Assembly: GCA_032622095.1 (NCBI GenBank)
Contig: CP136061.1
Location: 176,101,692 to 176,165,691, forward strand
Length of the DNA stretch: 64,000 nt
Origin: Siphonodentalium dalli
Lineage: Eukaryota; Mollusca; Scaphopoda; Gadilida; Siphonodentaliidae
Reading direction: 5' to 3'
The position numbers and the translations under genes are program-made. The notes beneath the pieces were generated by a model. It saw only the letters and a program-made list of their open reading frames with translations. It ran no database searches and was not told the origin of the DNA. Shown here in pieces: positions 35,593-48,031 of the stretch. Positions within the stretch are counted from its first letter, which is position 1. Every line of letters starts with the position of its first letter.

Positions 35593-37433
35593 GCAGAATG
35601 AGACAGCTAGCAACCTTCGAAACACTGTCAAAGTTGTCCACATATGCCGATGCGTTCGCTGAGTTTGTGAGTTGACGAACCATCTATTGAGAAGTGACTA
35701 GCTAACTGGTTCGCCAGGTGTACATGTCGTATCCCATGGGGTATGAGACACATACATAGAGATGACCTTCTGTAAGCTTGTATACTCATCGGCAATATGC
35801 CTTCCTAGTTCAAGTTGACGCACAAATATCATATTTAGCAAATATTTAATATCGTAAGCTAGACACCAGAAAATGAATTGTTTGAAACGTTATGATTAGA
35901 GGGACCCTACTCCCAGGAAGTGGTGAATACTTTGTCGGTGTGAGCGACCTAGATATATCAGACAAAGAAATGGAAGCTGGTCCAGATAATTAATCAGAAT
36001 CTGTTATCAGGTAATTGTTCTGATGTAACTATTCGGCGCACCTACGCTTACGGCCATTATCGGCGTTAAGTGGAGACTGGATTTTGAAATGCCACATCGC
36101 GATATTAATTGTGGCTTTTCATCTTTCCAGAAGGATACGAGCTATGTTATGCGTTTTGATAACTTTAAGTTGAACTAGTAGATGGTTTATGTACAGTTTC
36201 GTCCATACATACCGATATTATGACAAAAAGTTGAAATTAATATGTGAAAATATCGATTTCTTTTCAATTTCTAGCCGCCCATTTAGCAGCGATCTTGGCT
36301 GTGAGTATCAATTGCCAGACCCTAATGAATACTTCATGTCACTATTCCATATCAACATGTAATGGTGGATAGAAATCGCGAAACAATAACGCCCATTGTA
36401 AGAAAGTAAAGGAATGTAGACTTGTTTTCAAATTTCGGTCGCCATTTTGGCCGCCATCTTCGATTTGGAAAACAGTTTCTTGCATGAGATGTAATGTAAT
36501 TACTTCACCTCAGTATTTCCAACTCAATTGTAAGCATGGGTGGAGTTGTCTCGACAATAATGCCCAATGATGTGAATATGAGGGAATTTCGGTGATTTTT
36601 CAAAATCTGTCTGCCATTGTGGGCGCCATTTTGGATTTGGGGGACATTTATTTGGATATGGTACAAGGAAAGTTCTTCGCCTAAGTGTTCCCAACTTACA
36701 ATAGTAAGCAGGTGTGGAGTTGTCATGACAATAATGCTCACTGATGTTAAAATCAGCGATTTTCGGCGATTTTTTATTTCTGGTGGCCATTTTGGCCGCC
36801 ATCTTGGATTTGGGTAAATATTCCTCAACTCAGGTATAAGAGGAATCCTAGCTCGAGTATCTCCTGCAAATAAATATATGCATGGGTGTTGTTATAATAG
36901 CATTAACATTCATCAATTCGAAACATAACATCGCGTTATTATTAAACGGAGATTCGGCTTTGACCTATGATACCGGCATTTGGGAAAACGTGATATCGGA
37001 CAAAAATATCCCGCAATGAATGCATGTTATGGTCCCCATGTGTTCGCCAATGACTCCTCTATATGATAAATGTATAACACGACGCAAAAAAGGAGACAAA
37101 CGAAAGGTGGTAACTGTAGCATATTTTCACATTTTGGCGGCCGTCTTGGCCGCCATATTGGATTCTCGTGTCGGATTTTTGGCTAATTTGTAAGGGTTGT
37201 ATATTAGCATAACGAATCGAGCGGAAAACAAGACCGCATGTGCTATCATCTTTACTATAATGGCGATCAAAGATACCTGGTGCATTTAAAAAAATGGCTG
37301 CCATGATGGACGCCATCTTGTCTGGAGTCTCTGCAGCCACTTTAGAGGAGACCTTAAGGAAGAAAATTAGTGGGGTGAAGTTAAGTCCTGGGGGGGGGGG
37401 GGGTGCAGAGGTCGACCAATATCTCCTGGACTA
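35593..37433 (-). repeat. LTIR-1 copy 2, right outer arm
   Basis: Counterpart of 5647-7565 in inverse orientation, with the same subrepeat structure ('ggccgccatcttgg' near 36450, 36625, 36795 and 37150). G tract of about 13 at 37391-37403. The closest relative is copy 1's left arm, not this element's own left arm, over the inner half. Confidence 0.85.
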
Positions 37434-37436
37434 GTA

Positions 37437-38140
37437 ATTTTGTGAATTTGGTATAGCACAGCCTTGAGGAAAGGGTATTCTTTTTTATGTGTACCACATC
37501 CGGATCAACCATCCATTGTTCGTTTGTCTGTCCGTCCGTCCATCTGTCCATAGACACTTCCTATCCAATTCGTTTACTCGAGTATTTTTTATCGGATCGT
37601 GTTCAAATTTTATGTAAATGTTTATGATTAAGAAATTATTAAGAAATCATTAAGAAATTATTAACACTTTGCATCCACACATAGGCATGAGCTATCCAAT
37701 GCTGTAACCTAAGTATTTTTGTTCCGATTGTGTTCATATTTGATATGTAGGTTTATAATGACACACCCCTCACCTGTATAGTTTTTTGTATCGATTGGTT
37801 GATTGGTTTAGAAAATAATTAACCCTGCACACGAATGCTATCTGATGCATCTATTAGTCAAACAATTTTCTTCTGATCTGCCTCATATTTCTTACCTAGA
37901 TCTTTCTTAGCACGTTCTTCATCTGTATGGATTTTGGTATCAATTGTTTAGTTAACCCTTTCCACTCTTGTTTTTAAATAGAATTCATCCAAGCCAGGAT
38001 GACTTAAATATTTTTTCATCTGATCAGCACCAAATTTGGTAAATATGGTCCTCACCCCAAAATACTGATCAAGTTCGAATTTGGTTTTGATCTGCTATAT
38101 TTTAACAGAGGTACGGCCATTTATAATTCAAGTATTAAAC
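37437..38140. repeat. HINE/pearl-like repeat fragment in TMTC3 intron
   Basis: GTCTGTCCGTCCGTCC tract near 37517-37552, then diverged core units with 'cagcaccaaatttggtaaatat' and 'caagttcgaatttggttttgatctg'. Related to 15366-15965. No gene. Confidence 0.55.
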
Positions 38141-39646
38141 TGATAATGTAATTATTAAAGACATGTTTGCCTCTTTGAGAGAACTTCTCCCCTTACCAGA
38201 AACTGCTAACCTAAAACCACATTAGATCTAAGCGGATTTCTAATCTGATTGCCAACGTAGAACTAATGTAGAACTAATGTTGTAATTTAACTGTCAAAAG
38301 TGAGATGGGCGGAGCTTAAAAACTAACATATTGCACATGTGGTCAGGTTAGCGGATATGCACAGTAGTTATACGTTGGAAAATTCCCAACCATATTTCTA
38401 ACGTGAAAATTTGCTAACATAAAGCATATGTGCAATTTTATAGCTCTTAAGAGCTATAAAATTGCACATATGCTTTATGTTAGAAAATTAGCACGTTAGT
38501 TCTATGTTAGTAAAATCCACATGTGTATAAAAATGCCACATGTGCAGGCAGGTTATCAAATTAACTTTAAAGTAATTATACATACGTCCAGCTGGGCAAC
38601 AATTTATAAAAAAAAAAGAAAAAAAGACAAACAATATATCATACGGTATTGCTTTTAAAAACTATATAAATACAAAAAATATACACCACATACACTGCAA
38701 TGTTCATGTTAACTGCTCTTCATGGAATATTCCAAATAACTGTAAAAATCACTTCGATGAAACAATGAAAACTGCCATAAATTGTTTATTTCCTACAATT
38801 CATTCATTTTGTAAATAGATTCGCACATTTGTTCTGTCTAATTACTAACTAGAATCAATAAACAATAGCAGAATTTAGTTTATTTGATGTGATGGTCTAT
38901 CATTATTTATTCTAGAAATATGATTGATAATATTTTAAAATAAAATTTAAATCAACTTTAATATACATGTAGTCTACCTGTTTGATAAATTAGATATTAG
39001 AACCCGCAGTAAAGGCACACAAGAGACCACATGCCCTTAAAACTTGCCATGATGTGCAAATGAGATATGAAAACTGACAAAAGATTCTATATATTATACA
39101 TGAATGAATAACTGAATAATTATAAATTAACCCTTAATTTCAATGTAAAAACCATAATACTATCATTATGAAATGTTTAAGGTTCAATTTTGGAAAGGAA
39201 ACTGACAAAAGTCACGATTTTCTCGTGTCTTAAATTCTTAACTGTCGATATGTTTAAATGCATGCAGTCACTTACCGTGCCATGAAAAAAGCCAACGAGG
39301 TTTTAATTCACCAAACAAGAACAACTTATCCTATCAGTCCCATGCACAGAAAACAAGCAGCTTTAACTTGGGAATTGTAAACTCCAAGTGAACTGAACAG
39401 AATACTAGGTTCCAGGGAACCTTTATCACGGCAATAAAATTCTTTAGCATATGATTCCTGGTCTGAACTGGGGATAAAACCCAGATGTGAAAGTCATTAA
39501 ATGGTCCATACATGGGGGATTTGTGTCAAGAAAGCATTGGCCGGATAACTTAATCTATAATCTCTAACCTGCACTAACTTAGTCTAAGTTAGATTTTTGG
39601 ACACACCATGGGCAGACAGGGAGAAATCTATACCCAGTATGAATAC
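38141..39646. other. Non-coding TMTC3 intron sequence with a perfect palindrome
   Basis: AT-rich with no supported frame. Words such as 'ctaacctaaaaccacattag' (38206) and 'ctctaacctgcactaacttag' (39562) hint at an old inverted-repeat element, split further by the E2 insertion. Confidence 0.4.
38415..38482. repeat. 68 bp perfect palindrome
   Basis: Arms of 34 bp with no spacer, centred on CTTAAG at 38448/38449, starting TAACATAAAGCATATGTGC. Weaker inverted similarity continues outward for about 20 bp on each side. Confidence 0.9.
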
Positions 39647-40513
39647 TAAAGGGGTCATCTCAAAACTACTATCGGGATCCCGATAGATATCCCGATAGGA
39701 TTCCGATAACTCAAAACTATCTTCTAAATTTCCCGATAGATTCCGATAGAGCGGTCACCATTTCCCGAAAATATTCCGATACCGCATCTAAATATTCCGA
39801 TAACGCACTGATTTCCCGAAAATTTCCCGAAAACTTTCTGAAAGTAACGTAGCGTATTACCAACTTTCCGATAATTTACCCATTTATTTCAAGAACAATT
39901 AGGCCTATGTCTGTTTTGATAATCGACGAATCGAGCATGTTGTTTCCGGTCCTATTTGTTGTCATTACTTTTGGATTCGTCCACAGCCTCCTTCGTAAGC
40001 ATATTTTTATTGGGGTGGAAGCTTGTTTAAAAGAATTAAAACTCTACACGTTTCAAGTTTTGATTCCAAGTTATTAAATTGTCCATTGAATTCTTTTTGC
40101 ATATTATTCATACAGCACATATCTCCTAGAAACGCTCTGAAGGAAACATAAAAAGAAATGGTTTCATACAGGTAGTATCCCTTCAACACTAGCAATAGAC
40201 TGTTCCAAAGTGAACGTGATAAAAAATTGAAATATATATTTGATAAAACTCTTTTGGCCCTAGAAATGTTCTCAAATAAAACTGTCATTTGATTTGATTT
40301 TTTCCCTCATTCATCACAAGATCATATGAATAATATTTTATTTTAATACACTGAGTGAGCAATTTTGAGAATTAAATAAAGTTTTGATCGAAAAGTTCGA
40401 CAACATTTTCGATTTTCTCTTCAGTTACACGTCCCAACATCACGCCAATTCAGCCCAATATTGTTGGCACGGGGATTGCCTGGATTAGTACCCAAATAAA
40501 TTGTGTTGTTAAA

Positions 40514-41458
40514 GCGCATTGACAAATACATAATCTTGAGTATATTCTCCACACTATAATCGAAAAATACAAAGGAATGGACACATGATTCAATCAAAAT
40601 TGTTTATTTAAAAAACACTCCCGCTAAGAAACCCCCACTGATGACGTGCGCAAAAAATATGTACCTACAGTAAACACGTGTTGTTGGAAATTGGGGCGCA
40701 CAATGGGGACTCATTTTATCATGGCTATATCTATTACCCATTCGGTAATTCATAAATGACATTCATTGCAAATTCAAACAGAATATATCTTAGATTTAGT
40801 ATTAGTATCAATTGACCATTTATCGAATGTTGTCATTGAACTTATTGATCAGCTGATGACGTTGAAAAAATCTAGGAACCTTGTCGACGTCATAGCAGCA
40901 ATGATAAAATACTGTAGCACAAATTTAATGTGCATCGGCCGTTTTGTTCTCTCGTTTGATTAATAACATTATTATTCTGCGCGCATTGACAAATACATAA
41001 TCTTGAGTATATTCTCCACAATGTAATCTAAAAATACAAAGGAATGGACACACGATTCAATCCAAATGGTTTATTTAAAAAACACTCCCGCCAAACAAGA
41101 TAAAGAAACGCCCACTGATAACGAGCGCAGAAATTTTTACCTGCGAACACGTGGTGTTGGAATGTGGGGCGCACAATGGGGACTGTCATCTATCATGCCT
41201 ACAACCATAATAGCCATTCGGTAATAAATAAATGACATTCATTGCAAATTCAAACATAATATATCGTAGATTTAGTGTTAGTATCAATTGACCATTTATC
41301 GAGTGTTTCCATTGAACTTATTGATCAGCTGATGACGATGAAAACACATCGGAACCTTGCCGACGTCAGCGCAACAAATAATAAAATACTGAAAAGCACA
41401 AATGTGCATCGATCGGCCGTTTTGTTCTCTTGTTTGATTAATAAAATTATTATTCTCC
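40514..41458 (+). repeat. Tandem duplication, two units of about 470 bp
   Basis: Unit 1 starts GCGCATTGACAAATACATAA at 40514, unit 2 at 40981, and a third begins at 41459 before diverging. Units are about 90% alike by eye. Frames inside (40766-40963, 41275-41535) share residues only because of the duplication and show no domain. Confidence 0.8.
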
Positions 41459-41841
41459 GCGCATTAACACTGCCAAATACTCAAGTAAATTGGCCATATC
41501 ATGATGTGAAAAATCAAAGAAATGACATTGTATAACATTAGTTACTTTTATTTGAACACAAGAGTTCACGAGACAAACGCGGCTATTTTTAAATTGAAAG
41601 TGCGCAAATCAATTCCGATTAGTGCTGCATTACCATGAATTACTTATCGGAACTGTCTTGTCATTTTATATTGAATATGATTGCTCAAAATTTCACTAAG
41701 AGAAAGCACTTTCTCGATCGTAAGATACAATGTAGGCATGAAAGAATTGTTTAATTTATTAATTGCACAAGATATGTGCGGTGCGGATGTATTGACTGCA
41801 ATGTCAAGGTAAAAAACCGGTGCGTTGTAAGCAAGGACGCG

Positions 41842-42547
41842 GATCTTCGATTTTGAAGATCCCCCGAATATTGCCGAGCCGATTCGGGTATCTCCGGGAG
41901 ATCTTCAACATCGGAGATCTGAGTATACTTCGCTGTTGTTTTTGTTGATGTTGACTGCAGTTGTGTATTTTATTTGATGTTATAATTTACATTTATTTGT
42001 GTACTCTGCGATTATACCGTATATATAATAAAGACGAATTAACAATTAGTTAATTATTGAATGTCAATTAATCATGAATGAAAATTGTTTTTTAATCATG
42101 CAGACGATATTTATATACGTCTAGAGTTTGACTTTGAACAGACACAGAACAGTCAGTTACGGTGGTGTAGAACGCCACCAGACGTTACGAAAAAGACTTT
42201 AAAAAAAAAAAATAAGCGCACAAAGTAAATAAAAAAATTGTTACTATTGAAAACACCAATTCCAACATGCTATACTCGTGTTCACTGCACTATCAATCAC
42301 TACCTATTTATACAGTGCTTAAATAGGTACACATTTCACGCTTCGACTTGACTGTGGTGTTTGTTCCTTCAATACGGCGAAATTCATTTATGAAACTTGG
42401 CATGTATGGATTAGAGTTATGTCCCGTAGCTCGGGTGTTACAAATTGGGGGTCTGTTCGGAGTATGTGCAGAATACACCCAGACGTCAAACCGAGTAATG
42501 CCGAATATCTTTCGGTAGGAATCGGGGGATCTTCAAAATCGAAGATC
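41842..42547. mobile_element. MITE-like unit Y, ends GATCTTCGATTTTGAAGATCCCCCGA
   Basis: Inverted termini of about 26 bp (41842-41868 and 42520-42547). The first 20 bp are themselves self-complementary. The interior is AT-rich with no protein. No clean TSD found. Confidence 0.5.
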
Positions 42548-42566
42548 AGATAAATTGCGGCAAAAA

Positions 42567-43429
42567 TAGAATTCTTCGGCCGCTAAGATCCCCCGATGAT
42601 TCCCGAACATCACTCGGTGCTAAGATCCCCCGAAGATTCCCGAACATCACTACCGAACCTGCGACGGAGATTCTTGGCACAAACACACTGTGATCCACTG
42701 TGCATGTAACACGTTATAACACGTTATCTACCATTCGTGTGACAGAATCCACCATACCGATTTCATTTTAAAAGTGTTTTTAAAGTGATTTGTGTCCGAC
42801 GATTAGTTTTCTTGAGTAAATTGTCCCAACCTGCAAGTTTATTTGTGTCACACGATTAACTCGATTTGCTAAATTCTCCTAACCTGCAATGGCACGCGCA
42901 TAATTATGTCTAACGAAATTTAAATTCAATGGACAAAATCTCCCACACCTGTGTTTTTTATATAACTAAATACTCAACATATATATATATATATTAGGTA
43001 CTTTCTGATATGTTTTACCATATTATGTACTATGGCAGGCAATCAAATAATGATACAAACTAGGAAATATTTTGTTATAGTGCGCATGAATATACATTGG
43101 AATGTTTGCACGCGATTCCATGTGACGTCACAGTTCATTCATAAATGTTGTTTTGAAGCGCTCACATTGCGAATTTCAATTTCAGTCACTATCACTACCA
43201 GTCTCTATTACTGCAATTCGTCTCCGTTTTCTCTATGTTGGTTGATCGGATTGAGGATTATAGTTATTAATGTATTGTACTGTGCAATCTCATTTGATGT
43301 GAAACACGTGTCGAGGAAATGTTAAAACAATTTCAAAACTGCAGCGGCAATTTTTGTTGTTGTGTATTTCCGAAACATACCGAATGGCCTCGGGAATAAT
43401 CGGGGGATCTTAGCGCCTGAAGAATTCTA
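42567..43429. mobile_element. MITE-like unit X, ends TAGAATTCTTCGGCCGCTAA
   Basis: Inverted termini of about 40 bp (42567-42610 and 43385-43429), sharing 'aagatcccccgat.attcccga' with unit Y, which lies 19 bp away. The inner part of the left terminus is duplicated (42606-42650). X and Y look like two members of one family or one rearranged element. Confidence 0.5.
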
Positions 43430-45017
43430 CTCTTGCTAAATTGCGCGTTGTAAATTGAAGTAAACAAAAAAACACGTGCGAACACGTGCGTTGTAATCGA
43501 TGGCACAATGTTGACTAGTTTGGACTAATAATGCAGTCAATTGTAACTGAATTTACACGTAACTATCCAAGAGTTGATAGGCCACTTGATGATTTATTTT
43601 ATGTTTCATTTCACCACGTAGCCATGGCTTAAAACATTAATAAATCACCCAATTTCGTGATATGGTTTTCCGACAGAGAAATTGAAACTGAAAGTCACTG
43701 ATCTGTTGATAAAACAAAACTTACCTTTCGTTTGTTTATTACATTTATTGTTATAAAATATAAATATAAAACCTACTAAATATTCACCATACTATCATGC
43801 TTGGGGAGGGGGATTCACAACTCTGAATTTTTTTTTACTCCCAGTCCCCATCCATACAGATGAACATAATTGCATAAATCAGGAGCCACATAACATTTAG
43901 TAATAAATACATGTTTTTCCCCAAAAACTTTGACGTCACCTGAAAGTTATGTTGGCTGGAGGTAATATTACTGTTGGGTAAAGGGTTAATATCGAAAGTA
44001 AACTAAATAAAAGTTAGCAAGACATCTTTTTGAAAGAAAAAAATGACGAAATATAGGAGCAGGCCTACTACAAATAAATCGCATCGTGTTACCTTGACCT
44101 TGATGATGCAATCGTGAAATTCGACACTGTCAACATAATTAGGCTATGTTCAACTTATCGAAATAATCAATGCAGCATTATAATTAGTAGTAATTACAGA
44201 AAACGAAATTAATGTAGAATATGAAAAGCAGCCCATGCACACATTTAATTGCCAGTTAAATGTTATGATTACTTCGCGTATTTATAACCTTTGCACTGCA
44301 GATTTGCATGGAATTTTCCATTCATATTTTCACACGCTCTTTATTTACCATATTACGAATCATGAAAAAGTATGGAATATTACTGCTAAATGTTGCTAAA
44401 ACTTTACATGTACATCAGGACACCCCCCCCCCCCAATATGTCATGTTTCGAATTTCTATAGCCTACTCTTGACTAAAGGGTAGAGAACCGAGTAGATATT
44501 CATGGCGTGCATGATCGATCTACCCCCCCCCCCCCCCCCCCCCGAAACTGCATGACCATGCAGAATGTAGGCATAACAGCAAAATTTCCTGCTTAGGCTA
44601 AAGTTAAACCCACTGTGGATATATTTTTTTCTTTCTACGGCTGTCTACTGGCGAGATTTGTTGTTTCCATGCATGTGCCGGTAAACAAAAATGCAATTGC
44701 CATGATTGCGTTATAAAGCACATCAAATGCTGCATGGACATCGCACACATTCCAATATAAATTTCGCCTAGGCTATGTATATTCGGAATATAGGCCTACG
44801 TGTACACAGGCCCGATATTTTTTTAAAGCTTGAGTTGTCCCATGTTTGAAATTGTTTTATAAATCCGTTCACTGTGTGAAATCTTCGAGATACTCTGCAA
44901 TGCCACGTGTGTTGTTCCCAGAAACGTAAATATTGATGACCCCAATTCCGGGAATCGGGCTAAAAATAGAACATACGACATCTCGTGTTAAGACTGCACT
45001 CGATTGTGCATGCATTA

Positions 45018-45340
45018 GTGCCACCGCACACGCTGCGATTAAAATCGTAAGTGGGGAAAATCGCAGGAGGAAGCATCCAATGCGCATGCCCACGACAATA
45101 TCGTAGCCAAATCGTAGCAATCAAGCACTGTTTGATTTTACCAGGAAAATCGTGGCGTGACTTTGGCAACGCGCGCGATTGTAGCTGTCACATGACCACT
45201 GTCGCACTGGTCATGTTGTAAATACCACGAAAATCGTAGCTGCAAAGATCGCAGCACCGTAGCGTCTGCGGGCAAGCTACGATTTCTCCACCTACGATTT
45301 TCCCCACTTACGATTTTAATCGTAGCGTCTGCGGTGGCAC
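45018..45340. mobile_element. 323 bp MITE with TTA TSD, empty site preserved in E1
   Basis: Ends GTGCCACCGCACACGCTGCG and inverse; TTA at 45015-45017 and 45341-45343. E1 carries the uninterrupted sequence 'gtgcatgcattaattgtgtc' near 34976-34994, so the insertion is proved within the window. Terminal inverted repeats of about 45 bp. Related at its tips to the 613 bp MITE at 23162. Confidence 0.92.
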
Positions 45341-46470
45341 TTAATTGTGTCGTCGGCGATTCGCGATTAAATACAAATCTTTTACATTTGCCATAATATA
45401 TGTATTTCTTTATTTCCTCCATATTTAAAAGTCGGATGTATTTAAACATATTACAAACACAATTAAGCTTTGAAGATAGTAGCCGCAACGCCGAAATAAA
45501 TCTTAGAATTTAATCAATTGATGGATCTGTTCTATTTTTAGAATGTGAAAGTAGCCGCTTGCATTAAGGCCTACTATACATATTTGGGTGTGACCCCAAT
45601 TCCTGGAATAGCGCTAAATATAGAATTTACGTCATCTCATATGAATACTGCCCAGAGATCTGCCAATTTATTTCCAAATCACACGATTAATTGTGAATTA
45701 TGTGGTCGCAAATAAATACAAATCTCTTGCATTGACTATTCACCGCTTGGACTTTATAAATCTCCAAAACTATAGTAGGGGAGCAGCGCCGATTAGGCGT
45801 GGTATCTCTATATGTGTGGAACGACTGTATACATATTTGGGCATGGTCCCGATTTTGCAGATTTCCCGGTGTGTGTGGGGTATTTATATTGTAGCCACCC
45901 CTGATCATCCCTGTACAATAGCTCTACGACTTGACACCCCCCCCCCCCCCTAGCCTAGCCTACTGTAGAAAACTATTAGGTCTATACCAATGATTTTAGA
46001 AAGCTATTAAATCAATAAGAAAGCTTAATAGATCTATGAAACATAAAATCCCGATAAAAGTCGGAGTAATCATGATACAGAACATTTCCGACGCGGTGTT
46101 GTTTCCCGATAGTTTCCCCGATGACGTTATTCCGAAAAGAAACTAAACTCCGAAAGAATCCCGATAGACTATGTACATTTGCGTCATTTCCCGATAATTT
46201 CCCGATAAACGTTGCGTCATTTCCCGATAACTATCGGTATCCTATCGGGAAATCTATCGGGATCCCGATAGTAGTTTTGAGATGACCCCTAAGCTATGCT
46301 AATGTGAGCAATGAGGTTAGAAATATTTTGCACACTAGATCTAATATGCTGCTAATGTAGCAGGGATGATTAACATACGAAACTAACATAATTCTAAGCT
46401 GTTCCAACCTGTTTCTACCCAAATCACATGTGCAGTTTCTGTACGGGTCATCACACAGAGCCTGTCTTAT

Positions 46471-47085
46471 TATACCCCCCTCAACGAAGTTAGGGGGGGG
46501 TATACTGGAGTCAGCTTGTCCGTCATCCGTCCGTCGTCTGTCCGTGGACACAAATTTGTCCGGAGTTTTTCTGAGTCGTTTTTTGATCAATTTCCTTGAA
46601 ACTTGGCATAGACATCAAACACCATGGGAACCTGTGCACCTGCGATTATGACGTTTGTCGGACCTTTTTTGGTGGAGTTATCCCCCTTTTTCGACTTAGA
46701 ATTTTTTTTGCAACATGCATAATTTTGTCCGAGCTTTTATTCCTACATTTTTCAGTCAATGTTTTTTAATCTTGGCACTGATATTTAGTACCATGGGAAC
46801 CTGCGCACCTGCGATTATGACGTCTGTCCGACATTTTTTGTGTGGAGTTATTCCCCTTTTTTTACTTAGAAATTTTTCGCAACATGCATAATTTTGTCCA
46901 AGCTTTTATTCCTACATTTTTCGGTCAATAGGTTTAAAATTAGGGTTATGGTTGTACACCTGCAATGGGAACTGTTATTTTATTATTTTAACTAAATGTT
47001 TACTGACATGTGAAACATCTTAGTATTTTTAAAACAGGGGGGTATCCGTAGTCCCATTGGGACAGTCACACCTCTAGTTGGTTTT
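46471..47085. repeat. HINE/Helitron-like repeat with terminal palindrome
   Basis: Begins with TATACCCCCC...GGGGGGTATA (46471-46504) followed by GTCCGTCATCCGTCCGTCG, then two diverged ~240 bp units ('ccatgggaacctgygcacctgcgattatgacg'). Ends near a short hairpin GTCCCATTGGGAC and CTAG at about 47077. No gene. Confidence 0.6.
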
Positions 47086-47381
47086 AGTTTTGTTCAGCTG
47101 GACACTAGATAGATAGATAAATAGCACATGGCTAGCAGAGTCTGTTGATAAAATCTGTCAAAATATAATTAATGGATGGCTCTCTATTAGTTTTTTGTCC
47201 AATATTAAGTTAACCCCTTTGTTGAAACAGGTTCATTAGTTAATGTACACTCAATAGGACACCTATTCTAAAAGAATTAATTGGAATGGTCCATTTTATG
47301 GTCACACTGAATATGGTAGATAATTAAAGTGATATCTCTTTCATTGTATTTTAAGAGTAACCTCTTCATATTTTTTTTCAG

Positions 47382-47486
47382 GTCGAGTCTGGATTTAAGA
47401 GTGCATTATTCAATTTGGCACTAATGTATACAAATGACCTACAGCGGCCACTCGATGCAGTACCATTTTTAGAGAAACTCCTCACT
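47382..47486 (+). CDS. TMTC3: TMTC3, next TPR exon (internal)
   Basis: 105 bp, 35 codons, phase 0 at both ends, preceded by a strong pyrimidine tract and TTTTTTTTCAG, followed by the donor GTAAGATA. It reads VESGFKSALFNLALMYTND, then AVPFLEKLLT, matching the human TMTC3 words FRSALFNLALLYSQ and ALPILEELL. Joined to 28684-28804 it gives a continuous TPR segment in the luminal C-terminal half. The next expected block (YPDHIKGL) was not found in the following 16.5 kb, so the next intron probably runs past the window end. Confidence 0.87.
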
Positions 47487-47679
47487 GTAAGATAATATAG
47501 TTCCCTTTGTGTGTGGCAATTTACTTTAAAATAGCCAGATTTTTGAATGATATAGCATGGGGGCAAACATATTATTCGTCATAAATGCGCCATCTATTAT
47601 TTAACTACTTGATATAATTCAGTTATTGTTGGAAATTGATATATCTTAACTTAATATTGTTTTAACCAGGTCTTGTTAG

Positions 47680-48031
47680 CCCACCTGAGAAGAAGTCTCT
47701 GTTTGAGCTATAGTCATCCTCATCATCCGTCATTCGTCTGTCCGTCCATCCATCAACAATTCTTTAAACATCTTCACTGGAACCCTCGTTGGCTCACATT
47801 CAGATTTGTTCAAATGAGGTAACTGGGTCCACAGGGCCATAACTCTTTCCCTCCATAGTAATTCTTAAAATGACTTCTTCTCAAGTGCCAAATGGGTTCA
47901 TATTTGGTATAAAGGGTCTTTGGGTAACTGAGGTTAAGATTTGTTGAAATGACATCACTTGGTCAAATGTGGGCGGAGCCAAGGACATACCTCCTTGCTC
48001 AATTTAACCAAAATAAAAACGTTAAAAAAAA
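47680..48031. repeat. 5' fragment of another HINE-like repeat
   Basis: Starts TAGCCCACCTGAGAAGAAGT, then GTCTGTCCGTCCATCC and 'gggccataactctttcc'. Broken off at an A-rich tract near 48030, where a different repeat-derived coding fragment begins. Confidence 0.5.

Larger units (their letters stand above)
28808..37433 (-). mobile_element. LTIR-1 copy 2, inserted at the TMTC3 splice donor (TSD GTA)
   Basis: The termini CAGTCCAGGAGATATTGG (28808) and its inverse ending GGACTA (37433) are flanked by GTA at 28805-28807 and 37434-37436. The orientation is opposite to copy 1. It carries two later insertions: a 161 bp repeat element (30395-31637) and a GGGGTCATCTC element (32605-35589). The left arm has lost about 540 bp relative to copy 1, with a junction at about 29147 where 'tttctga' joins 'aattccctcatattc'. 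Without the nested inserts and their duplications it is about 4.4 kb. Confidence 0.85.
39650..46289 (+). mobile_element. GGGGTCATCTC element, copy E2 (TSD TAA), with internal replacements
   Basis: Ends match E1 and E3; TAA at 39647-39649 and 46290-46292, with one extra A at the left tip. Left (39650-40255) and right (43986-46289) parts align with E1. The middle (40256-43985) is unrelated to E1 and holds tandem duplications and two MITE-like units. A C tract of 21 (44523-44543) corresponds to the 31 C tract of E1. No transposase frame seen. Confidence 0.8.

Noticed and set aside
40766-41535. Two similar small frames with SIDHLS.V.IELIDQLMT
   Set aside because: Similarity is due to the ~470 bp tandem duplication. 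There are no upstream signals or domain, and the frames end at different places.
46430-47085. tRNA-derived SINE
   Set aside because: No A/B box arrangement or tRNA-like fold seen; the terminal palindrome plus GTCCGTCC tract fits a HINE-type repeat better.
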